Shown here: positions 40,263-50,324 of the stretch, one piece after another
Numbering within the stretch: the first letter of the stretch is position 1
Layout: each line of letters starts with the position of its first letter
Source of the DNA: Methanomicrobiales archaeon HGW-Methanomicrobiales-3
Lineage (GTDB): Archaea; Halobacteriota; Methanomicrobia; Methanomicrobiales; Methanospirillaceae
DNA: 64,000 bases
Direction: 5' to 3'
Assembly: GCA_002839605.1 (NCBI GenBank)
Contig: PGYK01000001.1
Location: 1-64,000, forward strand
Notes under the pieces: generated by a model
The model's database searches: none
Told to the model about the DNA's origin: nothing
Seen by the model: only the letters and a program-made list of their open reading frames with translations
Made by a program: the position numbers and the translations under genes

Positions 40263-40345
40263 TGCGAGAAGCAGGAGTTGAACCTGCGAACCCCTGCGGG
40301 AACGGATCTTGAGTCCGCCTCTGTTGGCCACTTAGATATTCTCGC
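40263..40345 (-). tRNA. tRNA-Leu (anticodon CAA)
   Basis: Minus strand gcgagaa...ggactcaagatcc...ggttcaactcctgcttctcgc; 7-bp acceptor stem, CAA anticodon loop, T-loop GGTTCAACTCC, variable arm. Confidence 0.9.
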
Positions 40346-40459
40346 TTGACTGTACTATTGGAGAGCGGGATAGTAAAAAGGCTTTCACGGTCAAGGTGCG
40401 CCCTAAAGATTCCGGCATATCCGTGAAGTCATTATAGCTGGACTGCCAATCTTGTGAGA

Positions 40460-41617
40460 ATGTTCGATCAATTGCACAAGAGCAGGTACCGGGACCTCCT
40501 CATCGTTCTGCCGGTCATCGCGTTCTTCCTCTGCGTGCTCTTCCTCTCGGGCACCACCATTCTGACCAGGGATCTCGGCGAGTTCGTTCTCGCCGGGGGA
40601 ATGGTCGCCCCGTTTGTCATCCTCGCTCTCCTCGCCTATACCGGCGAAACGCACCCGTGGGTGCGTCACCTCGCAACCCTCTGGCTTATGGGCATCCTCT
40701 TCGTGCTCTTTGCAATCACGGTCATGCTCACCATCGCCCCTGTTGTCACCCTTGCCGAAGACGAGGGGGCACTTGAAACCTATCTTGACTCGCTTCCTCC
40801 GGCAACGGTGGGCTGGGCCTTCCTCGTCTCGCTCCTTGCCGCGGCAGCCGGCCTCATCGGATTCTCCCGCAGGATACGGGGGCAGCTCTCCCGCGTCCTG
40901 CCGTTCAACCCGGACTCGCACATCCATTCGGTCGCCCTCTGTTGCGTGCTTGCCCTCATCGCAATGCCGCTCGTCCCGCTCCTCCTCACCGGCAATGCCC
41001 CGTTCCTCAACCCGGAACTCCAGGCAGTCCTCGGGATCGGCCTTGAGGAGCCGGGCTCAACAGTGAAACTCGACACCTTCTCCCTCATCTGGACCGTGAT
41101 CGGATCGTTCTTCTTAGTCGGGCTCTTCGTGAGGCGGGACATCCGTGGCACGCTCGAACGCCTCGGGCTCGTCCGGCCTACCCTCCAGCAGGTTGCCATC
41201 GGGATCGCGTCCGGCATCCTGCTCGTCACTGTCTTCTGGTTCTTCGATGAGGCCGTGGTCATGCTCTTTACCGCGTGGGGCATCCCGACAACCGACGAGA
41301 CCATGGTCAACAACCTCTTCATGGTCTCGTTCACACCGCTTGCCGCGGTCATTGCTTCCATCTCGGCAGGGCTTGGCGAGGAACTCTCAGTACGGGGGGT
41401 CATCCAGCCACGCTTTGGCATCCTCGTCTCTGCCCTGGTCTTCACCTCGCTCCATGCCTACCAGTATGCCTGGGACGGCCTGTTGAGTGTCCTGCTCGTC
41501 GGGATCTGTTTTGGGATCCTCCGGAAGTATACCAACACATCGACAAGCGCAATCTCTCACGGAGTGTATGATCTCGTTCTCTTTGCCCTCATCATCGCGG
41601 GGATAACCACACTCTGA
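40460..41617 (+). CDS. CPBP family intramembrane metalloprotease
   Basis: Multi-TM; GLGEELSVRGVIQPRFG, LHAYQYAWDG, SAISHGVYDL. Confidence 0.85.
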   Translation: MFDQLHKSRYRDLLIVLPVIAFFLCVLFLSGTTILTRDLGEFVLAGGMVAPFVILALLAYTGETHPWVRHLATLWLMGILFVLFAITVMLTIAPVVTLAEDEGALETYLDSLPPATVGWAFLVSLLAAAAGLIGFSRRIRGQLSRVLPFNPDSHIHSVALCCVLALIAMPLVPLLLTGNAPFLNPELQAVLGIGLEEPGSTVKLDTFSLIWTVIGSFFLVGLFVRRDIRGTLERLGLVRPTLQQVAIGIASGILLVTVFWFFDEAVVMLFTAWGIPTTDETMVNNLFMVSFTPLAAVIASISAGLGEELSVRGVIQPRFGILVSALVFTSLHAYQYAWDGLLSVLLVGICFGILRKYTNTSTSAISHGVYDLVLFALIIAGITTL

Positions 41618-41624
41618 AAACAGG

Positions 41625-44600
41625 TTACATGAAATCGGCAAGGCCGAGCTGTTCCTGCTTCTCCTCGCCAAAGGTTGACTCGATAGCAAGGTCGATCACC
41701 TCGACCCGCTGCTTGGTATATTCCGAGACCTTGTATTTCCGGCAGATCTCCCTTGACATCTCGAGGTACTTCTTCACCGATCCCTCGTGCACGGTCGGGA
41801 TGATCGGGCCGTTGCAGATCCCCCGGCCCTTGAACTTCGTGCACTTGCCCGAGAGGGGCATCCGCCGGTAACTCGTGTTGCACTTCGTGCACCGGTGCTT
41901 CTGCTTGGAGAAGGCCGAGAGGTTGCCCATGAGGTCGCGGATGAAGTGCGTGTTGAGCACCCGTTCTGCCACGTCATCGGCGTCCACGGCACGGATCTTC
42001 TCGGCAAGGTCGAGCTCCGCTCCCAGCTTGTCGGTCATACTCTTCATCTGGGTGTACATCGACTCGATCGGGCCGGAGGAGATATCCGACGTGTCGTGCG
42101 TGAACTGGAAGCCCTCGACCTGCTCGGGCCTTCCCACCCGGTTCTCGACCCGGTCGATGAGTTTGACGATTGTCTTGGGCTCGATGTAATTGAGGGCTCC
42201 CGTGTAGACTTCGAGGGGGTAATGGTCGCAGACATCGACGTTGAGGGCTTCCTTGTCGATCTCCGCGGGATCGATCCGGCTGGTCAGCACCAGCGGAGCG
42301 TCCATGGTCCCGCCCCGGTTCTCGGGCAGGAACGAGCGGGAGAAGTTGATGAGCCCGTCGAGGAGGAGCATGATGCAGTCCTCATCGCCATCGCACTGGC
42401 CGGTGAAGATACCGTTTGCCACAAGCGTATGGTCGGTGTCCACGGTCAGGCAGTAGACCCGCTCCTCAGGGGCAGGGACCGGGTCGGCAGCGGTGATCCG
42501 GTCGGTCATCAGGCAGGTGCCCTCAAAGACCGGGACGGCATCCCCGACTTTCAGCTCAACGGCTTTGAGTTTGCGGAGGTAACTGGTGTCCCAGACGAGC
42601 ATGGCATGGTCCGGGGTCACGACAAGCTCGCGGCCCCGGCTCGTGGTGAAGCGGATGAGGGCTGCGGGAGCGCGATGGATCGAGACCGAGGTGATCTTCC
42701 GGATGTGAATCTGCCCGTTCGGGTCAACGGTGCGGGTGGCAAACGGGCGGGCCGGGTCCGAGTAATAGGTGCCGAGCCGGTCAATGCCCGGCCGGGAGAT
42801 ATCGAAGTTCTCCAGGACAAACTTCCGGATCGGGACCTTCTCCCATCTCCTCCCGTCCAGCACCTCGATCTCGGTGTCGCCATAAAAGCAGTTCCGGCGC
42901 TTGGCGGCATGGAAGAAGGGGTGGGCATAGCCTACGTTTGCCCGCGTGAACCCGACGATCCGGGCAAGAACGCCGGCGCTCGTGTGCGGGGCAAGCCCGA
43001 TCACGAGGTGCCCGACAAGATCCTCGGGCCGGTTGATGTTGTAGAACGGTTCGAGGCCATAGCACTTGACCAGAAGGTCGTCCATGAACTGCGCAACGCT
43101 CACCAGGTACGCGGCGCAGGAGTCCGAGACCAGGATATCCTGCGGGTGGAGTTCGATCACCTGCGTGGGGTTCTGGAGGTCATAGCCATGAGTGTCTTTT
43201 GTGTACCCGAGCGAGCGGAGCTGCTCAACAGAGACCCGCACCTCGTCCGGGCGGATATGAGTGAGCGGGAGATCGATCATGTCGAAGCGGGTGGTGCCGT
43301 CCTTGAAGACGAAGATGCCCCGGTTCGCCCGGAGGATCCCCTTCTCCATCGCCTCCACGGTCTTCTCCCGGGATATGACCCCCTTGACCCCCTTGACGAG
43401 CTTGACACTGTCAGGTTTCATCCCGAGCCGCTCCATCGCCTTTGCGTACTCTGCTTTCACATTCAGGGTGATCCGCTGGCTGCATACGCCCCCGGCATCG
43501 CATTGCGGGCACCTTGGTTCATCCAGCTCCCGGCCGCACTTGGGGCAGGTGAGGATGGCAACCGAATGCCCGCCGCACTTCTCGCACCGGTTGAGATACC
43601 CCATCTCCCCGCACTGCGAGCACCGGCGGCGGCCGACATCGATCTCGATGATCCCCCCTTCCTGCTGGAAGTCGAGCTCGGTGTTGTTCTGGTCCGTCTC
43701 TGCCGTATGGAGCGACGCAGACTGGAACGAGCGCCGTGCCCCGCCGGTGTCCCCGAGCGGGAAGAGAACATGGGGCGGCGGGTTCATCTTCCGGGGCTTG
43801 GACTTGCCGGGCCGACCCATGCGTCCCCCGATACGGGTGCCGGACCGGGACCGCATCTTCATGCCGCTGAGGTGCATCACGAGGTCGAGCGGGGCTGCAT
43901 CCGCAGGTGCGGTTGCCCATGTCTCCCGCTTTTTCAGGTTCTCATCAAGGCCGAGACCTGCGAGGAACGCTCCGAAAATTTTGATCTGCACGGTATCCTC
44001 AAGCACCTGGTGGGGGATGAGGAGCAGTTCGAGGAGCGGCTTGGTTGCCGGGTCGAGCGGGATCCGGAGCATGCCGTCCACGATCGAGCCGCCGTCAGCA
44101 ACGGCTTCGGCAAGGGCCCGGATCTGCTCACTCGTGATATCGTCCCAGAACCACGTGTAGTCCGGGTGGAGATAGTGCCCTTCCGTTGCCAGTGCCAGCG
44201 CTTCCCCCTCGTCTTTTGGGGGCTTCACTGCCGGGCCAGCATCGAGCTGCCACCACTCGGAGCAGTAGCCGGCCGGGACGAGCGGGTGGTTGTTCTCCAA
44301 AAACTCCCCGTAGGAGATGAGGATCTCCCCCACATCGAGGATCCGCTCGATGCCGGCGTTCAGCCGCTTTGCGGTAGCCTCGTCATCGATCCGGAGCACG
44401 TCACCGTTCCGGAGCCGGACGGTGGGACCTTCGATGGAATCGACCGGCACAACCCCGCAGGCTTTTCCGGGCCGCTCGGTCTTCATCTGGGTGCCGGTGG
44501 CAAGGAACTCGCCAAGGATGTACAGGGTCGCCGGGTGCATCCCTGCCGCAGCAAACCCGGTGTTGCGGCTCCGCCCGTACCGGAGCCGGAAACCGCCTTT

Positions 44601-45542
44601 CCGCATCGGGTAGGCAAAGACCGGCCGGCCCCCGATGAGATCGCGGAGATATTTGTCGAGCGGTTTGATGCCGACCGTCTTCTCCCCGTCCCCACCCTTT
44701 GAAGCCCCGGCGATAAGCTGGTCCAGCCAGTCCCAGCCCTCCATCTTCATCTTCTCGACACGCCCTTTGAGCTTCCGGGCCTTTCCCGCAATGCCCTCCC
44801 CGATGACCAGCGCCATCCCGCCCCGGACGGTGTTCGTCTCCACCCGCTCAAGGTTGCGGTGGCCGGACACCTCCTCCTGTTCGGTTGCTTCGCCATCGAC
44901 ACAGACCGGGCAGTTCCCGATGATGATCCGGATCTCGGCCTCGCTTGGCAGATACTGGAGGTTCATGATCGAGTTGTACTGCCGGATCTCCTCGACATAC
45001 CGCTCCACCTCTTCCTGCCGCGCAATGTAGCGGTTGATCCCCAGTTTCTGCCGGACATAATCCCCGACCAGCACCGACATGGCCTGCGCCGTTCCCCCGG
45101 CGCTCCGGATGGGGCCGGCATAGAAGATCATCAGGTACTGGCTGCCGTCGTCGTTCTTGCCCAGCTCTACCTTGGCAATCCCTTCCGTGGGTGCGGACAC
45201 GACCCCTTCGGTCAGGAGCGCCATTGCCGTGCGGATGGAATGGTCAAGCACCTCCATGATGTCTTTTTCCCCGAACTTCCGGGCAACAAAGTCATCACCG
45301 ATGCGGAGGGCGGCCTCCTCCCGCGACATCTCGGCTTCGAGTTCCCGGATCCGGGCTGCCACTCCCTTGATGCCGACAAGGACCTCGACACGATCGGCAA
45401 GGTCGCTTGCGATCGGGATCTCGACATCGAGTGTTGGGTCGAGCCCTTTTTTCCGGGCCTCTTTTGCTATCCCGATCGCGCGGTGCAGCTCGTCAAGAAG
45501 GGACTTCTCATACGCCTCCATCGTGGGCGAGAGCACAAGCAT
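41625..45542 (-). CDS. polC: DNA polymerase D large subunit (DP2), intein-containing
   Basis: 1305 aa; DP2 segments ([72 protein letters not shown]). Confidence 0.97.
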   Translation of the reverse strand: MLVLSPTMEAYEKSLLDELHRAIGIAKEARKKGLDPTLDVEIPIASDLADRVEVLVGIKGVAARIRELEAEMSREEAALRIGDDFVARKFGEKDIMEVLDHSIRTAMALLTEGVVSAPTEGIAKVELGKNDDGSQYLMIFYAGPIRSAGGTAQAMSVLVGDYVRQKLGINRYIARQEEVERYVEEIRQYNSIMNLQYLPSEAEIRIIIGNCPVCVDGEATEQEEVSGHRNLERVETNTVRGGMALVIGEGIAGKARKLKGRVEKMKMEGWDWLDQLIAGASKGGDGEKTVGIKPLDKYLRDLIGGRPVFAYPMRKGGFRLRYGRSRNTGFAAAGMHPATLYILGEFLATGTQMKTERPGKACGVVPVDSIEGPTVRLRNGDVLRIDDEATAKRLNAGIERILDVGEILISYGEFLENNHPLVPAGYCSEWWQLDAGPAVKPPKDEGEALALATEGHYLHPDYTWFWDDITSEQIRALAEAVADGGSIVDGMLRIPLDPATKPLLELLLIPHQVLEDTVQIKIFGAFLAGLGLDENLKKRETWATAPADAAPLDLVMHLSGMKMRSRSGTRIGGRMGRPGKSKPRKMNPPPHVLFPLGDTGGARRSFQSASLHTAETDQNNTELDFQQEGGIIEIDVGRRRCSQCGEMGYLNRCEKCGGHSVAILTCPKCGRELDEPRCPQCDAGGVCSQRITLNVKAEYAKAMERLGMKPDSVKLVKGVKGVISREKTVEAMEKGILRANRGIFVFKDGTTRFDMIDLPLTHIRPDEVRVSVEQLRSLGYTKDTHGYDLQNPTQVIELHPQDILVSDSCAAYLVSVAQFMDDLLVKCYGLEPFYNINRPEDLVGHLVIGLAPHTSAGVLARIVGFTRANVGYAHPFFHAAKRRNCFYGDTEIEVLDGRRWEKVPIRKFVLENFDISRPGIDRLGTYYSDPARPFATRTVDPNGQIHIRKITSVSIHRAPAALIRFTTSRGRELVVTPDHAMLVWDTSYLRKLKAVELKVGDAVPVFEGTCLMTDRITAADPVPAPEERVYCLTVDTDHTLVANGIFTGQCDGDEDCIMLLLDGLINFSRSFLPENRGGTMDAPLVLTSRIDPAEIDKEALNVDVCDHYPLEVYTGALNYIEPKTIVKLIDRVENRVGRPEQVEGFQFTHDTSDISSGPIESMYTQMKSMTDKLGAELDLAEKIRAVDADDVAERVLNTHFIRDLMGNLSAFSKQKHRCTKCNTSYRRMPLSGKCTKFKGRGICNGPIIPTVHEGSVKKYLEMSREICRKYKVSEYTKQRVEVIDLAIESTFGEEKQEQLGLADFM
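42396..42890 (-). other. Mini-intein (165 aa, no homing endonuclease) in polC
   Basis: Begins [13 protein letters not shown], block B-like [14 protein letters not shown], ends [21 protein letters not shown] | C(DGDEDC); interrupts the DP2 active-site DGDED motif. Confidence 0.93.
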
Positions 45543-45625
45543 ACCCGGTAGATTTTGCGGGAGGGGATTTATGGGTTGGGATAAGCGGGGAAAAAGAAGT
45601 GGGGGAAGAACAACAGAGAACTGCC

Positions 45626-46156
45626 CTACTCCCCGTCCTGCACCTTCTCAACCATCTCCGGAATACCGGTCTCGCCCATCTGCCAGAGGGTGAGGGTGAC
45701 ACACTGCCGGACGGTCGCGTCCGGGTCATCGAGCCTGCGGGTCAGGTGCTCCACGGCCGGCTTGCCGATGCGGCAGAGGGCCTGCGAGAGGAAGCCCCGA
45801 AGCTCTGCATCGTCGCTTGCCATCCCGTCGATCAGGTCATCGGCTGCCGCCTCCCCGATCTCGCCAAGGGCTGCGGCTGCATATTTCCTGAACGTGCGGT
45901 CCGGGTTCGACTCCATCGCCATGATGAGGGGGATTGCCGCCGGTTCCCCGATCCGGGAGAGCGCAATCGCCGCATACCAGCGCCGGTCATTGTCCGGTGC
46001 CCCCGCGATCGCCGCGATGAGCGGCCGGATGGCCGGCTCGCCAATGTTCCGGAGCGCGGTAATCGCCGCATGCCGTTTTTCAATCGCCGCATCGCCAAAT
46101 GCCCTGATCAGGTCCTGGATCTCTCCTTCTGGTGCCATCGTTCTGCCGTCTCCCAA
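45626..46156 (-). CDS. HEAT-repeat protein
   Basis: Repeats: [60 protein letters not shown]. Confidence 0.9.
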   Translation of the reverse strand: MGDGRTMAPEGEIQDLIRAFGDAAIEKRHAAITALRNIGEPAIRPLIAAIAGAPDNDRRWYAAIALSRIGEPAAIPLIMAMESNPDRTFRKYAAAALGEIGEAAADDLIDGMASDDAELRGFLSQALCRIGKPAVEHLTRRLDDPDATVRQCVTLTLWQMGETGIPEMVEKVQDGE

Positions 46157-46404
46157 AAAACAGTCAGCATTGATCTGGGGAGTGCAGAAAGATGGTTGTT
46201 TCCATTTATTGCCCGGTCATCAGGAACCCGGCCAGCCGGGAACACACGAGGATCCAAAAGAAGATCGCCATCATCACCGGGCATGTGGGGATGCCGGAGG
46301 TGCCCGGACGATTCAGGGGAGCAGACAGCCCTTTTTTGGTACAAAGATATTTATGCTCACCCACAGGAATAGACCAATTGATCACAACCGGTGTCGTGAG
46401 AGAG

Positions 46405-46602
46405 ATGGCGCAGGATATCACAAAGATCCTCAAATCATTGCAGACCACTGCGGTCAACAGGTGCCGGGAGCGGCTAGACGAGGCCGCCCTCCGGGCAAAG
46501 AACCTGATTGGCAGGGGCGGGGATGCAGAAACGAGGGATCCGGCGCCCGAAAAGCCGCAGTACGGCGTCACCTCGGTACTGAAGCGCAAGCACGGGTTAT
46601 AG
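46405..46602 (+). CDS. Small protein preceding the A-ATPase H/I genes
   Basis: 65 aa MAQDITKILKSLQTTAVNRCRERLDEAALRAKNLI...; immediately upstream of subunit H, same strand. Confidence 0.55.
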   Translation: MAQDITKILKSLQTTAVNRCRERLDEAALRAKNLIGRGGDAETRDPAPEKPQYGVTSVLKRKHGL

Positions 46603-46613
46603 GGGGGAACCGG

Positions 46614-46934
46614 ATGGACGAGGAGAGAACACTGTTGCAGCAGATTCGCCAGAAAGAACAGGAATTTGCAGAAAAACTCGCGGTGGTGAAGAAGGAGACC
46701 GATCGCGAAGTCGAGGCTGCACGCGATGAGGCAGAGGCGCTGCTCTGTACCGCTGACAGCTCGGCCAAGACCGAGGCGGAGCGGCTCTACTGGGAGGGAA
46801 AAGGCAAGATCGAGGCCGCAATCGGTGAGCTGAGGCAGGAGGCCTTGGCGGAACGCACGGCCGCGGCAGCGAAAGGGGAGAGGAACATTCCCCGCGCCGT
46901 TGAGGCAATCACCGGCTATGTGACCATGGAATAA
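46614..46934 (+). CDS. atpH: A-type ATP synthase subunit H
   Basis: Coiled-coil, Ala/Glu/Lys-rich 106 aa directly 5' of subunit I. Confidence 0.8.
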   Translation: MDEERTLLQQIRQKEQEFAEKLAVVKKETDREVEAARDEAEALLCTADSSAKTEAERLYWEGKGKIEAAIGELRQEALAERTAAAAKGERNIPRAVEAITGYVTME

Positions 46935-46953
46935 TCTTTTTCGGGAGGGGCGT

Positions 46954-48891
46954 ATGCTCCAGAGGATGAAACGGATCCAGGTTATCGGGCCACGGCAGGA
47001 GTTATCCCGGGTAGTCGATCTCCTGTACAATTCCGGTACCGTCCACCTCGAGAGCGCCTGCGACGAGGTTCCGGCAAGCGAGATCGATCTCGTGCCGGTA
47101 CAGATGGATGCTGCCCAGACCGTTGCCGATGTGCTTGGCAGGATCCAGGCGATCTTCTCCACCCTGCCGGCGATTGCCGATGACCCGGGGCGGCAGGCAG
47201 CCATCCGGGCAGAGCTCGAAACGAAGAGTTACGACGAGATCATCCTGCGGGCAAAGGACGTTGTCCACAAACTCGAGACTACCACCCGGGAGCTTGCGGC
47301 ACGAAAGAGCGAGCTCGCCCTGGCTGTCGTTGCCCTTGACCGGTACTCAAAAGTCCTCTCCATCATCCAGCCCGTGGAGAAGGAGCTGCCGACCCTTGAA
47401 GGGTTCGAGGTGACGATCCTGCTCATCCAGAAAGAGCATGCCGGGGTTATTGATATCATCAGAAAAGAGATCGGGGCCATCACCCACAACCATTTCGAGA
47501 TGAGTTCCACGTCGGTCGATGATGAAACCCTTGCCACCATCACGGTATTCCCTAAAAAGTATGATGAGGATGTCCACTCGTTCATCTACTCCGTGAATGT
47601 CAACGAGGTGCGGCTCCCGAAGGAGTACACGGGCAGGCCGTTTTTCGAGATGTTCGCGCTCATCGGGGAGCAGAAGGCAAAAAACATCGAAGAGATCGCA
47701 ACAATCGACCAGCGCCTTGCCTCCCTCTCGTCGGTCTGGTACCAGGAGATGAAGGTGCTCCGGGAGCATCTCGAAGACATCCACGGCGAGGTGGGCTCCT
47801 ACACCAAGTTCGGGCTCTCAACCTACACGTTTGTCATCATGGGGTGGATCCCGGGCAGGCATCTTGAAAAGACACGGGATGCCCTGCAGGAGATCTTCGG
47901 GGGACGGGTGGTGATCCGCGAGCTGGGGGTGACGGAAGGGGACATGAAACTCGCTCCCGTGTGGTACGACAACCCGTCGTGGGTGAAGCCGTTTGAGTTC
48001 ATCATGAAACTTGCCGCTGTTCCGAAGTACCAGGAGGTTGACCCCTCACCCATCCTTGCGATCTTCTTCCCGATCTTCTTTGGGATCATGGTCGGCGACA
48101 TCGGGTACGGGCTTGTCATCCTCGCGCTCGGGCTGATTGTCCGGAAGAAATTTACGGATATCCCGTTTGCCCAGAGTATGTCCGCTATCCTGATCATCTC
48201 CTCGATACCCACGATCGTCTTCGGGTACTTTTACGGCGAGTTTTTCGGCAACTTTGCCGAGCACATGGGCTGGCTCCACCCCATGCACCTCTTTGGGATC
48301 ACCTGGAACCGGGCCGAGGCGATCATCCCCATGCTCATCCTCGCCATCTCGATAGGCGTTGTCCATGTCTTCCTCGGTCTCTTGCTTGGGATCCGGAACG
48401 CGATCATCTTAAAGAGCCGCAAGCATCTTGCGGAGCGTTCGGGAATGCTCCTTATGATCTCGGGTATCATCGTGCTGCTGGTCGCAACTGCCGGGCTCCT
48501 GCCCCCGGTCATGACCTATGCGGGCGCTGCCCTGATGGTCGTTGGCCTCCCGCTCATCCTGTACGGGGCGGGGGCGTTCGGGGCGATCGAGGTGATGAGC
48601 ACGGTGGGCAACATCCTCTCCTACGCCCGGCTGATGGCGATCGGGATGGCGTCGGTGATCCTCGCGATCGTGGCAAACGAGCTTGCCGGCGCAATCGGGA
48701 TTGCCGTTGTCGGTATCATCGTCGCCGTCCTGCTGCATACCCTCAATATTGCTCTTGCGATGTTCTCGCCGTCCATCCACTCGATCCGTCTTCATCTCGT
48801 GGAGTTCTTCAGCAAGTTCTACGAGGGGGGAGGGGTGGCGTACCGGCCGTTTGCGCGGGCGGGGGCGGAGACGGAAAGGAAGGGGGAGTGA
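46954..48891 (+). CDS. atpI: A-type ATP synthase subunit I
   Basis: Soluble N-terminal half and multi-TM C-terminal half (FPIFFGIMVGDIGYGL, NILSYARLMAIGMASVIL, HLVEFFSKFYEGGGVAYRPF). Confidence 0.95.
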   Translation: MLQRMKRIQVIGPRQELSRVVDLLYNSGTVHLESACDEVPASEIDLVPVQMDAAQTVADVLGRIQAIFSTLPAIADDPGRQAAIRAELETKSYDEIILRAKDVVHKLETTTRELAARKSELALAVVALDRYSKVLSIIQPVEKELPTLEGFEVTILLIQKEHAGVIDIIRKEIGAITHNHFEMSSTSVDDETLATITVFPKKYDEDVHSFIYSVNVNEVRLPKEYTGRPFFEMFALIGEQKAKNIEEIATIDQRLASLSSVWYQEMKVLREHLEDIHGEVGSYTKFGLSTYTFVIMGWIPGRHLEKTRDALQEIFGGRVVIRELGVTEGDMKLAPVWYDNPSWVKPFEFIMKLAAVPKYQEVDPSPILAIFFPIFFGIMVGDIGYGLVILALGLIVRKKFTDIPFAQSMSAILIISSIPTIVFGYFYGEFFGNFAEHMGWLHPMHLFGITWNRAEAIIPMLILAISIGVVHVFLGLLLGIRNAIILKSRKHLAERSGMLLMISGIIVLLVATAGLLPPVMTYAGAALMVVGLPLILYGAGAFGAIEVMSTVGNILSYARLMAIGMASVILAIVANELAGAIGIAVVGIIVAVLLHTLNIALAMFSPSIHSIRLHLVEFFSKFYEGGGVAYRPFARAGAETERKGE

Positions 48892-48921
48892 GGGGCTCTC
48901 TTTTTGTGTGGGGCCGGGTCG

Positions 48922-49013
48922 TGATTGAGATTTGAAAACCGGATCGTGATTGATCCGGATCGCATTTTCGATCGCGATCGTGATCGCGTTTGATTTCTCA
49001 AAATCAAAGTCTG
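48922..49013. repeat. 92-nt GATC-dense repeat, copy 1
   Basis: tgattgagatttgaaaaccggatcgtgattgatccggatcgcattttcgatcgcgatcgtgatcgcg...aaaatcaaagtctg. Confidence 0.9.
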
Positions 49014-49023
49014 CCTGAAATTT

Positions 49024-49220
49024 TTCAATCAAAGTCTGCTCAAAAAAAATCAATCAGGGTCCGGCTGCAAAAAGTTAAATGGATCTGTATGGGTTGGTTT
49101 TGCCGGTTAACGCCGGAAGCGATGCTCCGTACACAAGATTTCAATCAGGGTTCGTTCAGATTTTTTCAAGATTTTTTCAATCAAGGTTCGCTTGAAAATT
49201 TTCAATCAGGGTTTGATTGA
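49024..49220. repeat. Array of degenerate short 'TCAATCARRGTYYG' motifs between the two 92-nt repeats
   Basis: tcaatcaaagtctg, tcaatcagggtccg, tcaatcagggttcg, tcaatcaaggttcg, tcaatcagggtttg. Confidence 0.8.
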
Positions 49221-49305
49221 AATTTGAAAACCGGATCGTGATTGATCCGGATCGGTTTTTCGATCGCGATCGTGATCGCGATTGGAATTCCAAAATCAAA
49301 GTCTG
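49214..49305. repeat. 92-nt GATC-dense repeat, copy 2
   Basis: tgattgaaatttgaaaaccggatcgtgattgatccggatcggtttttcgatcgcgatcgtgatcgcg...aaaatcaaagtctg; direct orientation. Confidence 0.9.
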
Positions 49306-49345
49306 GTTGGAAAATGAAGACCGGGATCCGGTTTCTCCGGAACAA

Positions 49346-49606
49346 TCACGATCCCCGCTCGATCCTCTGCCGCCGCCATGCAAAATAGAGTCCGGTCGCC
49401 ATCGAGACGCCAACGAGGAGGATCATCGCGAGTACGGGGTCATACCCCAGCACGAGAACTACGTAGAAATACGCGGCGATGAGGATGGCGTCGATCGCCA
49501 GCACCCCCAGTACCAGGAAAAGGACGGCTCTCTTCTTCTCGTCCTGGGAGAGGGGCTTCTGCCCCCCGTCCCCGAAGTCCTGCTGTGCCATATTGAGAGA
49601 TTGCAC
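49346..49606 (-). CDS. Small two-TM membrane protein downstream of atpD
   Basis: 86 aa; VLFLVLGVLAIDAILIAAYFYVVLVLGYDPVLAMILLVGVSMATGLYFAWR. Confidence 0.7.
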   Translation of the reverse strand: MQSLNMAQQDFGDGGQKPLSQDEKKRAVLFLVLGVLAIDAILIAAYFYVVLVLGYDPVLAMILLVGVSMATGLYFAWRRQRIERGS

Positions 49607-49643
49607 TGCAGTACTATAGAATTTGACCGGTATCAGCGGGCCG

Positions 49644-50321
49644 CTAATTCTTCCCCTGCACCTTTTCGGCCATCTTCTTCGCCTTCACCTTCTTTTTCTT
49701 CTTCTCTAAGATGCTCTTGACCTTCTTCAACCGGAACAGATCCTCCCGTTCCCGCTCCTCGATGGCATTCTTGATATACTTCGCCTGGCTCTGGAGCTCG
49801 GGGATCAGGATCTGTTCGAGGGCATTCACGCGCCTCCGGTTCATCTGGATCTCGGCCCCGAGCCGGCGCATGGCAGTCTCGGTCTCGGCAAGCTTGATTA
49901 AGATATCGAGCTCCGCCTCGTACCGCTCGGCCGTCTCATCGATCCGTGCGCTGGTTGAGATGATCCCGTAGCCCCGCTCAAGCATGGTCTTGGACACCCG
50001 CTTCTTCTCGATGACCGGAACCGGGACGCCCATGATGTTCTTACCGGTGATACCAACCGTGATCGAGCGCCGGGTGGCAAACCCCGCGGACTTTAACGTG
50101 ACCGGATCATCGGTTGCCTGCGCGATGAGGAGCGCAAGGTCTGCCGATTTCGAGACCTGTTCGAGCTCGTCGCGGGAGTCGGAGACGGATGAGAGGATCT
50201 TAAAAAACTCCTGGATGAGGGCATCCATCTTCTCCCGCAGGAGATCCCGGCCCTGCTCGGCAAGCCGGATCTGGGCCTTCTTCTTCATCAGCTCCATCCG
50301 GGTTGGCTTGACCTGCTCCAT
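49644..50321 (-). CDS. atpD: A-type ATP synthase subunit D
   Basis: PTRMELMKKKAQIRLAEQGRDLLREKMDALI...RRVNALEQILIPELQ. Confidence 0.95.
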   Translation of the reverse strand: MEQVKPTRMELMKKKAQIRLAEQGRDLLREKMDALIQEFFKILSSVSDSRDELEQVSKSADLALLIAQATDDPVTLKSAGFATRRSITVGITGKNIMGVPVPVIEKKRVSKTMLERGYGIISTSARIDETAERYEAELDILIKLAETETAMRRLGAEIQMNRRRVNALEQILIPELQSQAKYIKNAIEEREREDLFRLKKVKSILEKKKKKVKAKKMAEKVQGKN

Positions 50322-50324
50322 GAT

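Noticed and set aside
42396-42890. Homing endonuclease inside the intein
   Set aside because: Only 165 aa with no LAGLIDADG-like motif; it is a mini-intein
41787-44702. 971-aa plus-strand ORF antisense to polC
   Set aside because: Mirror ORF caused by GC-rich codon bias; low-complexity, no domains, while the minus strand encodes unmistakable DP2
45690-46613. N-terminal extension of the ORF containing atpH
   Set aside because: Overlaps the HEAT-repeat gene antisense and the 65-aa ORF; the real start is the ATG at 46614 (MDEERTLLQQIRQ)
48409-49053. 214-aa minus-strand ORF running into the GATC repeats (and related repeat-encoded ORFs 49217-49720, 49177-49413)
   Set aside because: Peptides such as RDRDRDW/SRSRSRSK are translations of the DNA repeat and overlap atpI antisense; no coding evidence
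48922-49305. Possible CRISPR array at the atpI/atpD gap
   Set aside because: Only two long repeats with a 200-nt spacer plus degenerate short motifs, not regular repeat/spacer spacing; no cas genes nearby
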